64,000 bases of DNA from assembly GCA_029582155.1 (NCBI GenBank), contig CM055899.1, positions 83,732,056-83,796,055 on the forward strand, in the 5' to 3' direction. Both the position numbers and the translations under genes were made by a program. Under the pieces are notes generated by a model, which saw only the letters and a program-made list of their open reading frames with translations, made no database searches and was not told the DNA's origin. This DNA is from Panopea generosa (Eukaryota; Mollusca; Bivalvia; Adapedonta; Hiatellidae). This document shows, piece after piece, positions 63,301-64,000 of the stretch; the first letter of the stretch is position 1; the number at the start of each line of letters is the position of its first letter.

Positions 63301-63328
63301 CGAGGATCCATCCGGAGCGAATTATCAG
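20426..63328 (+). CDS. NIT-domain receptor-type guanylate cyclase, spliced gene, 12 exons seen (partial)
   Basis: Twelve exons with AG acceptors and GT donors join without phase conflict: 20426-20580, 28045-28219, 30562-30700, 31256-31404, 37016-37187, 53002-53173, 53999-54166, 54637-54880, 56487-56624, 57153-57251, 60164-60255, 63151-63328. They give about 626 residues. Numbering from the first full codon: membrane helix near 18-37, extracellular NIT domain about 60-300, second helix 321-340, coiled coil 341-375, class III cyclase domain about 395-580, short tail. From family knowledge, NIT domains sense nitrate or nitrite in bacterial receptors, and the cyclase domain makes cGMP from GTP as a dimer. 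Ligand and activity here are inferred. Metal Asp 407 and 451, and guanine-selecting Glu 447 and Cys 519, are present; the catalytic Asn position is Tyr 526. The first coding exon is not certain and the last may be missing. Exon structure was read by eye, so single boundaries may be a few bases off. Confidence 0.9.
20640..20815 (+). mobile_element. SINE-like element, family E, copy 1
   Basis: A weak tRNA-like head (CTGTTGGAAGAGCGTTAGA, then GTCGTGGTTCCAATTC) leads to a body ending in TTTCACAATCGATGTAAA (20798-20815). The same 18 bases end an inverted copy at 21075. It starts 60 bases after the exon end at 20580. Confidence 0.5.
21075..21250 (-). mobile_element. SINE-like element, family E, inverted copy 2
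   Basis: The minus strand has a B-box-like TTGTGGGTTTGATCTCCCGC, then GTGTCCTTGGACACTCG and ends in TTTCACAATCGATGTAAA (21092-21075), identical to the end of copy 1. Its 5' limit is uncertain. Confidence 0.5.
21384..21690 (+). mobile_element. tRNA-derived SINE, family B, copy 1
   Basis: The head has TTAGCTCAGTTG and GAGTTCGATTCCC boxes; the body has ACAGTCTCCGTGATGA, TTGTGTCTCATTATCATT and CGTCTGTTTGCG, with an ATTC/CAAT-rich end. The inverted copy at 57259-57602 matches along the whole length. Confidence 0.82.
22290..23145 (+). pseudogene. Tc1-like transposase relic
   Basis: The 3' part is open at 22894-23145 and has [15 protein letters not shown], then [20 protein letters not shown]: the Asp of QQDN and the Glu of NQIE are the second and third acidic residues of the Tc1 catalytic triad. 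Upstream, [10 protein letters not shown] at about 22678 carries the first Asp. Before that, in shifting frames, are a segment resembling a Tc1 helix-turn-helix region and a VSAYK/R-type linker. Several frame changes separate the parts, so no intact transposase remains. Confidence 0.85.
23351..23412 (+). repeat. (TTC)n tract in the LINE leader
   Basis: About twenty CTT/TTC units with two interruptions, about 80 bases before the endonuclease start. Confidence 0.9.
23494..27214 (+). pseudogene. LINE ORF2: AP endonuclease, reverse transcriptase, zinc knuckle, with stops and a frameshift
   Basis: The endonuclease starts [10 protein letters not shown] and has [15 protein letters not shown] and a GIRSDHS motif near the expected catalytic Asp-His. 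The reverse transcriptase has [58 protein letters not shown] and the catalytic [11 protein letters not shown]. The C-terminus has [18 protein letters not shown], a CCHC-type knuckle common to this group. In-frame stops occur near 23728, 24051, 24451, 25420 and 26090, and a frame change lies near 25530, so it cannot make a full protein. Few lesions imply a fairly young loss. Confidence 0.92.
27659..28044. other. Intron sequence before the first NIT exon
   Basis: AT-rich, no repeat seen; it ends in the pyrimidine-rich TTTATTCATTTTCAG acceptor. Confidence 0.6.
28045..28219 (+). CDS. Exon: start of the extracellular NIT sensor domain
   Basis: This exon follows TTTTCAG and is followed by GTATGT; it begins in phase 0 and ends with one base of a Gly codon. 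It encodes [16 protein letters not shown], then the NIT hallmark [14 protein letters not shown], matching the family pattern in which a Leu-Gln-x-Glu-Arg-Gly-x-Ser motif opens the first long helix. [12 protein letters not shown] and a segment ending RLSVWP follow. The usual Gly after Glu-Arg is Asp here. In bacterial NIT proteins this helix forms part of the ligand-binding four-helix bundle. The exon lies 389 bases downstream of the right end of the nested Tc1/LINE insertion. Confidence 0.9.
28220..29021. other. Intron sequence, nothing recognised
   Basis: AT-rich with no repeat or coding motif visible. Confidence 0.55.
29022..29240 (+). repeat. 70-80 bp tandem repeat, about 2.6 units
   Basis: AACACAACACTATACGGTG starts near 29031, 29102 and 29182, each followed by TTTATA, AAGCATATC and TTGAAG blocks. 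Confidence 0.85.
29347..29545. mobile_element. Foldback element around a (TTTA)n core
   Basis: Two imperfect inverted arms of roughly 60 bases (29347-29411 and 29479-29543) share GCAACAATTATTTAAA, AAAGTCCTT and TTTTGGCT blocks and flank a (TTTA)n tract at 29419-29470. This is the shape of a foldback or MITE-like element; no transposase is present. Confidence 0.6.
29757..30220 (+). mobile_element. Dispersed repeat, family C, copy 2
   Basis: Inverted relative to the copy at 11068. It contains CTTCCTGTTGGCGTCGAATA, GATGGTACGCTGTAAAACCC, CATATGAGTGATGGCAAGAA and a CATTCATTTATG remnant where the other copy has its tetranucleotide tail. Confidence 0.72.
30562..30700 (+). CDS. Exon: NIT domain, second segment
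   Basis: The acceptor ATATAG precedes GTGAGC and the donor GTATGA follows. The exon starts with two bases that finish a Gly codon and ends with AG of a Ser codon completed in the next exon. It reads [20 protein letters not shown], then a segment ending in [14 protein letters not shown]. The pattern of a charged helix followed by an aromatic Tyr-Thr/Asn-Phe-Tyr segment is typical of the middle of NIT domains. Three hundred and forty-two bases of intron separate it from the repeat element at 29757-30220. Confidence 0.88.
31256..31404 (+). CDS. Exon: NIT domain, third segment with the [11 protein letters not shown] motif
   Basis: Acceptor ATTTTAG, donor GTATAT. One base completes Ser and the exon ends with one base of a Gly codon. 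It encodes [10 protein letters not shown], a GSGFGSTW loop, [20 protein letters not shown] and YGAMFYAY. The Lys-Glu-x-x-Gly-x-Glu-Arg-Ala-x-Gly motif is the second strong NIT signature and pairs with the Gln-x-Glu-Arg motif of the first NIT exon. No stop or frameshift is seen. Confidence 0.9.
31775..32035 (+). repeat. About 45-bp minisatellite, 6 units
   Basis: Units contain ACAGGGGGTGGTTTATTT and GCAGGGTCCCTC, with drift in later units. The early units stay open in one frame because the period is a multiple of three. Confidence 0.8.
32655..32960 (+). repeat. About 36-45 bp minisatellite, 7-8 units
   Basis: Units contain GTAAGACGCGCGGTGTAAG and AAAATATTTGATTTAAA. GACGCGGTGTA cores stand out as CpG-containing in an AT-rich context. 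Confidence 0.82.
32961..35659. other. Intron sequence with a less AT-rich island of unknown nature
   Basis: Around 33985-34230 two overlapping plus-strand frames are open, one reading [20 protein letters not shown], the other ending [11 protein letters not shown]. The DNA is more GC-rich than its flanks. At 33240-33420 another stretch reads [18 protein letters not shown] do not recognise either; they might be relics of a retroelement. 34800-35210 is rich in diverged short TTATA/AATTTGAA repeats. Confidence 0.35.
35660..36665 (+). repeat. 53-bp minisatellite, about 19 units
   Basis: Each unit has AAGTATGTAGACGTACGTCG, CCAGTTCAAGCTTAGCTAGG and TAAACCTACGTTT. It ends about 350 bases before the exon at 37016. 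Confidence 0.92.
36785..36995 (+). repeat. 33-bp minisatellite, about 6 units
   Basis: Units read GAAATATGTCAACATCTCAT, then GTTTGACTATG. The period keeps a frame open ([11 protein letters not shown] units), but no start or splice context supports coding. It abuts the acceptor region of the exon at 37016. Confidence 0.85.
37016..37187 (+). CDS. Exon: NIT domain, fourth segment; its 3' end resembles the adjoining satellite unit
   Basis: Acceptor TTGCTAG, donor GTAACT. It completes a Gly codon and ends with AG of an Arg codon. It encodes [17 protein letters not shown], then [18 protein letters not shown] and a final [15 protein letters not shown]. The closing 27 bases (ITAIINTYR) and the donor recur in the tandem array that fills the next intron, starting with the very next 56 bases. 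If the real donor is skipped, the frame meets TAA at once (TAC AGG TAA), so retention would truncate the protein after INTYR inside the extracellular domain. Confidence 0.88.
37188..52600 (+). repeat. 15.4-kb satellite array of 55-56 bp units derived from or homologous to an exon/intron junction
   Basis: The array begins at the donor of the exon 37016-37187 and fills nearly the whole intron to about 52600, giving roughly 270 units. Each unit holds an intron-like part (GTAACTGATAGCATATCG), a TCTGTGTTGTATAT part, and ATCATCAATACATACAG, which matches the end of the exon. The first unit carries the same 27 bases as the exon end. Common variants are CAGCTATC for CAGCAATC, GTCATTG or GTAATTG for GTAACTG, and a one-base-shorter form CATGATAC for CATCAATAC. 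The last few units (from about 52280) are diverged and some spacings differ. The many open frames here are by-products of periodicity. Confidence 0.97.
52601..53001. other. Unique intron sequence after the satellite
   Basis: No satellite unit remains after about 52600; the region ends in a TATATATATCAG acceptor. Confidence 0.6.
53002..53173 (+). CDS. Exon: end of NIT domain, juxtamembrane helix
   Basis: Acceptor ATATCAG, donor GTAATA; it starts by completing the Arg codon from the exon at 37016 and ends in phase 0. It encodes [20 protein letters not shown], then [20 protein letters not shown] and a helix [17 protein letters not shown] that runs straight into the second membrane helix in the next exon. 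In the NIT family this last part links the sensor bundle to the membrane. It is the first unique sequence found after the 15-kb satellite array. Confidence 0.9.
53250..53650 (+). pseudogene. LINE C-terminal fragment (zinc knuckle)
   Basis: The plus strand encodes LIVIE[14 protein letters not shown], then [19 protein letters not shown], matching the Ile-Glu-x-Gly-Arg-Tyr...Arg-x-Cys-x-x-Cys...Glu-Asp-Glu-x-His-Phe...Cys pattern at the end of many LINE polymerases. In-frame stops follow and precede it. It lies in the intron just after the exon ending at 53173. Confidence 0.68.
53780..53835. repeat. (TA)n microsatellite
   Basis: Two TA runs around CATACGAG, in the intron before the exon at 53999. 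Confidence 0.88.
53999..54166 (+). CDS. Exon: second membrane helix and signalling coiled coil
   Basis: Acceptor TATTACAG, donor GTATGG, phase 0 at both ends, 56 codons. It opens with a strongly hydrophobic helix ([20 protein letters not shown]), followed by a charged segment [19 protein letters not shown] and HKADTLLFQ. The Arg-Thr-x-Glu-Leu...Lys-Ala-Asp-x-Leu-Leu pattern is the dimerisation coiled coil (HNOBA-like region) found just before the catalytic domain in receptor and soluble guanylate cyclases, where it passes the sensor signal to the cyclase dimer. Confidence 0.92.
54167..54636. other. Intron sequence with a possible tRNA-like SINE head
   Basis: GACCTGTTGGTAGAGCATCA at 54247 resembles the head of the family E element at 20640; nothing else is recognised. 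Confidence 0.4.
54637..54880 (+). CDS. Exon: cyclase catalytic domain, first half (metal site, guanine-selecting Glu)
   Basis: Acceptor TTCTACAG, donor GTGAGT. It starts with [11 protein letters not shown], the Leu/Val-Pro-Lys-Ser motif that closes the coiled coil, then [11 protein letters not shown], in which the Asp (about residue 407) is the first metal ligand of class III cyclases. [20 protein letters not shown] follows, then [15 protein letters not shown]: the Glu of VET is the residue that selects guanine, and the Asp of IND is the second metal ligand. The usual Gly before that Asp is Asn. The match to guanylate rather than adenylate cyclase is clear. Confidence 0.95.
55080..55370 (+). 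mobile_element. tRNA-derived SINE, family A, copy 2, with TTA-repeat tail
   Basis: A clean copy: A box TGGTCTAGTGGTAG, B box GGGTTCAATCCCC, middle block CTGGTCGACCCGATGTCAG, then CATGATACTCCAGTGTGAC and AGACACCGTCAC. It ends in (CAA)n that passes into a long (TTA)n array. It lies in the intron after the exon ending 54880. Confidence 0.87.
55365..55680. repeat. (TTA)n microsatellite and degenerate TTA/TCA-rich flank
   Basis: A long uninterrupted (TTA)n block to about 55460, then a decayed ATTATTATC-type region. It grows from the tail of the family A SINE. Confidence 0.92.
55681..56486. other. Intron sequence, nothing recognised
   Basis: AT-rich with short TA runs (about 55848-55860); ends in a pyrimidine-poor CACGTTTCAG acceptor. 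Confidence 0.5.
56487..56624 (+). CDS. Exon: cyclase catalytic domain, middle
   Basis: Acceptor GTTTCAG, donor GTAAGC; it starts by completing the conserved Gly of the VASG motif and ends with one base of the Gly in IHTG. It encodes [29 protein letters not shown] and [10 protein letters not shown]. The order Gly-x-Pro, His-x-x-Glu-Ile-Ala, Leu-Asp-Leu-Leu and Ile-Arg-Ile-Gly-Ile-His-Thr-Gly is the standard order of the guanylate cyclase fold. No damaged codon is visible. Confidence 0.94.
56625..57152. other. Intron sequence, nothing recognised
   Basis: AT-rich, no repeats seen. Confidence 0.5.
57153..57251 (+). CDS. Exon: cyclase catalytic domain, substrate site with Asn-to-Tyr change
   Basis: Acceptor GTTCAG, donor GTAAGT. 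It encodes [23 protein letters not shown] and ARRMKLSGL. The Cys of KYC is the second guanine-contact residue of guanylate cyclases. In the usual Asp-Thr-Val-Asn-x-Ala-x-Arg-Met motif the Asn and the Arg four places later stabilise the transition state. Here the codon is TAC (Tyr, about residue 526) and the Arg (about 530) is kept. The donor GTAAGT is followed after one base by the GATT-repeat tail of an inserted SINE. Confidence 0.93.
57259..57602 (-). mobile_element. tRNA-derived SINE, family B, copy 2, with (TCAA)n tail
   Basis: The minus strand starts with a tRNA-like head (AATTAGCTCAGTCGGTAGAG, then TGTTCGAATTCC) and continues through the same body blocks as the copy at 21384, ending in about 16 TCAA units (57259-57324). 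The tail begins about seven bases after the exon end at 57251. Confidence 0.84.
58128..58229 (+). mobile_element. SINE family A, copy 3, 5' half
   Basis: The tRNA-like head (GACCGCGGCGGTGGTCTAT, B box GGGTTCAATCTCC) and the first body bases through TTGAAAAATGG match copy 2, then stop where the LINE fragment begins. Confidence 0.75.
58230..59216 (-). mobile_element. LINE 3' fragment inserted into a SINE
   Basis: The minus-strand open frame 59141-58689 (150 codons) starts [20 protein letters not shown] and contains [17 protein letters not shown] and [16 protein letters not shown], a LINE C-terminal zinc knuckle. It is an intact tail of ORF2, with about 450 bases of 3' UTR after it. The insertion separates the two halves of a family A SINE (58128-58229 and 59217-59390). 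A second copy of the same LINE tail lies at 61230-61560. Confidence 0.78.
59217..59390 (+). mobile_element. SINE family A, copy 3, 3' half
   Basis: It resumes the family A body at GTTCTAGATCTGTCGGCCC and continues through CATGATAATCCCGTGTGGC and GACACCGTCGC to a tail CATACAACTACAAC. With 58128-58229 it makes one SINE interrupted by about 990 bases. Confidence 0.75.
59391..60163. other. Intron sequence, nothing recognised
   Basis: The open frame at 59873-60136 has no motif and runs close to the next acceptor without joining it. Confidence 0.5.
60164..60255 (+). CDS. Exon: cyclase catalytic domain, C-terminal part
   Basis: Acceptor ATTTCAG, donor GTAACA. Two bases complete Pro of the GLPNKIHVS motif; the exon ends in phase 0 after RGTVDIK. 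It encodes [19 protein letters not shown] and [11 protein letters not shown], equivalent to the family segment Ile-His-Val-Ser...Arg-Gly-x-Val-x-x-Lys that precedes the GKG loop in the next exon. Confidence 0.92.
60256..61229. other. Intron sequence, nothing recognised
   Basis: AT-rich; no repeat or coding motif seen before the LINE fragment. Confidence 0.5.
61230..61560 (+). pseudogene. Second copy of the LINE C-terminal fragment
   Basis: The plus strand reads [38 protein letters not shown] and [10 protein letters not shown]. These align with [31 protein letters not shown] and [11 protein letters not shown] of the copy at 58230-59216, so both belong to one family. The reading frame is broken after the knuckle. 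It lies in the last known intron of the cyclase gene. Confidence 0.7.
61561..63150. other. Intron sequence, nothing firmly recognised
   Basis: A weak tRNA-like stretch (GACCGCGTGGCTGCAGCAG) near 62625 may be a decayed SINE head. The region ends in the TTCTTTTTTGTACAG acceptor. Confidence 0.45.
63151..63328 (+). CDS. Exon: end of cyclase domain and C-terminal tail (3' limit uncertain)
   Basis: Acceptor TTTGTACAG, phase 0. It encodes [16 protein letters not shown], the canonical end of the class III cyclase domain (Gly-Lys-Gly-x-Met-x-Thr-Tyr-Trp-Leu), then a hydrophilic tail with [17 protein letters not shown] and [12 protein letters not shown] end the exon at a CAG/GTGATT donor at 63328. If that donor is not used, the frame continues to a stop at about 63397, ending in MKQVFNT. 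Tails after the catalytic domain vary, so I cannot say whether another exon lies outside the window. Confidence 0.85.
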
Positions 63329-63694
63329 GTGATTGTCTTAGTAATGATTTTTTTTTATATGGGGATGTTTACTTTATGAAACAGGTGTTCAATACATGAT
63401 GTCTCTCGGCCAGAATTAAAGAATAAACGATTTTCGTTAAGCCAAGCTTAGTAAATAGCTAAAGAGATATCCCTAACGAATGTATTTAATTTAATCAAAA
63501 ACTATAGGAAAGTTAGTGTAGAGAGATGCTGGTGTATTTTATTCAAATAATAAGACTTAATTAATTCTGGATAAGAACAGTAATGATTGATTGCGTGATT
63601 ATTTTGTTTTAAGTGGGAATCAGTCCCGAGAGTCACTCTCTATATCTTGGTTATTACATATGTTCCGCTGTTTTTTACCCATTTTGTATTGGAC

Positions 63695-64000
63695 AAGTGA
63701 TGTAGAGGTTTGGTCCCTATTTCTTTTGCATAATGAGATGTAGAGCTTTGACCCTTTTTCTGGATACATGATGTAAAAGATTGATCCCTCGTTAAATCCT
63801 AAATAAAATATTGAAAGTATAGTTTAGTAAAAAAATATATTTTGTTCACAAGACACATGTATGTTATACTTAATGGAATCCAAGAGCAGATGCCATTGCT
63901 TAGACAAAGTGTTATTAAGTTTTAAATGTAGAGTATTAACCCCTATATACTTTATTTGAATGTAGAGTTTTGGCCCCTATAATTGGGTTGAATGTAAAGT
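63695..64000 (+). repeat. Degenerate 35-37 bp repeat running off the window end
   Basis: GATGTAGAGGTTTGGTCCCT-like units recur near 63701, 63740, 63769, 63927, 63960 and 63991, with about 130 bases of other sequence in the middle. Confidence 0.65.

Overview
This is an AT-rich, intron-rich metazoan window with about five families of tRNA-derived SINE-like repeats, several non-LTR retrotransposons, a Tc1-like transposon and many minisatellites. These traits, together with a NIT-domain receptor cyclase gene, suggest an aquatic invertebrate, most probably a mollusc such as a bivalve. That placement is an inference; no species can be named from the sequence.

The only gene I can assemble with confidence is on the + strand. 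It has twelve phase-compatible exons between 20426 and 63328 and codes for about 626 residues of a receptor-type guanylate cyclase. The order is: short cytoplasmic segment, first membrane helix (exon at 20426), extracellular NIT sensor domain (exons at 28045, 30562, 31256, 37016 and 53002), second membrane helix plus signalling coiled coil (53999), and class III cyclase catalytic domain (54637, 56487, 57153, 60164, 63151). The NIT domain is the nitrate/nitrite-responsive sensor family first described in bacteria. The catalytic domain keeps both metal-binding aspartates and the guanine-selecting Glu and Cys, but the usual catalytic Asn is Tyr. The start codon is not identified with certainty; a phase-compatible candidate upstream exon lies at 9779-9870. 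The 3' end may lie beyond the window.

Region by region: 1-20400 holds no confident gene. It contains SINE fragments, a CR1/jockey-like LINE relic (7890-8765), a 34-bp minisatellite with an embedded tetranucleotide array (5900-7262), a long degenerate repeat field (12255-14860) and a duplicated hairpin-bearing element. The first large intron (20581-28044) carries two tail-to-tail SINEs, another SINE, and a Tc1-like transposon into which an L1/Tx1-like LINE has inserted with a clear target-site duplication. The region 29000-37000 has a foldback element and several unrelated minisatellites. The intron at 37188-53001 is almost wholly a tandem array of 55-56 bp units.

The most striking feature is that array. 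Its unit matches the junction between the exon at 37016 and its own intron: 27 exonic bases ending in the splice donor, plus the start of the intron. About 270 near-copies of an exon-end/5' splice-site junction therefore follow the genuine one. Most units also carry an AG that could act as an acceptor 19 nt before the donor. I regard this as the best candidate for an undescribed phenomenon here. The 53-64 kb part holds the remaining exons, more LINE 3' fragments and SINEs, including a SINE split by a LINE and a SINE whose simple-repeat tail abuts a splice donor.
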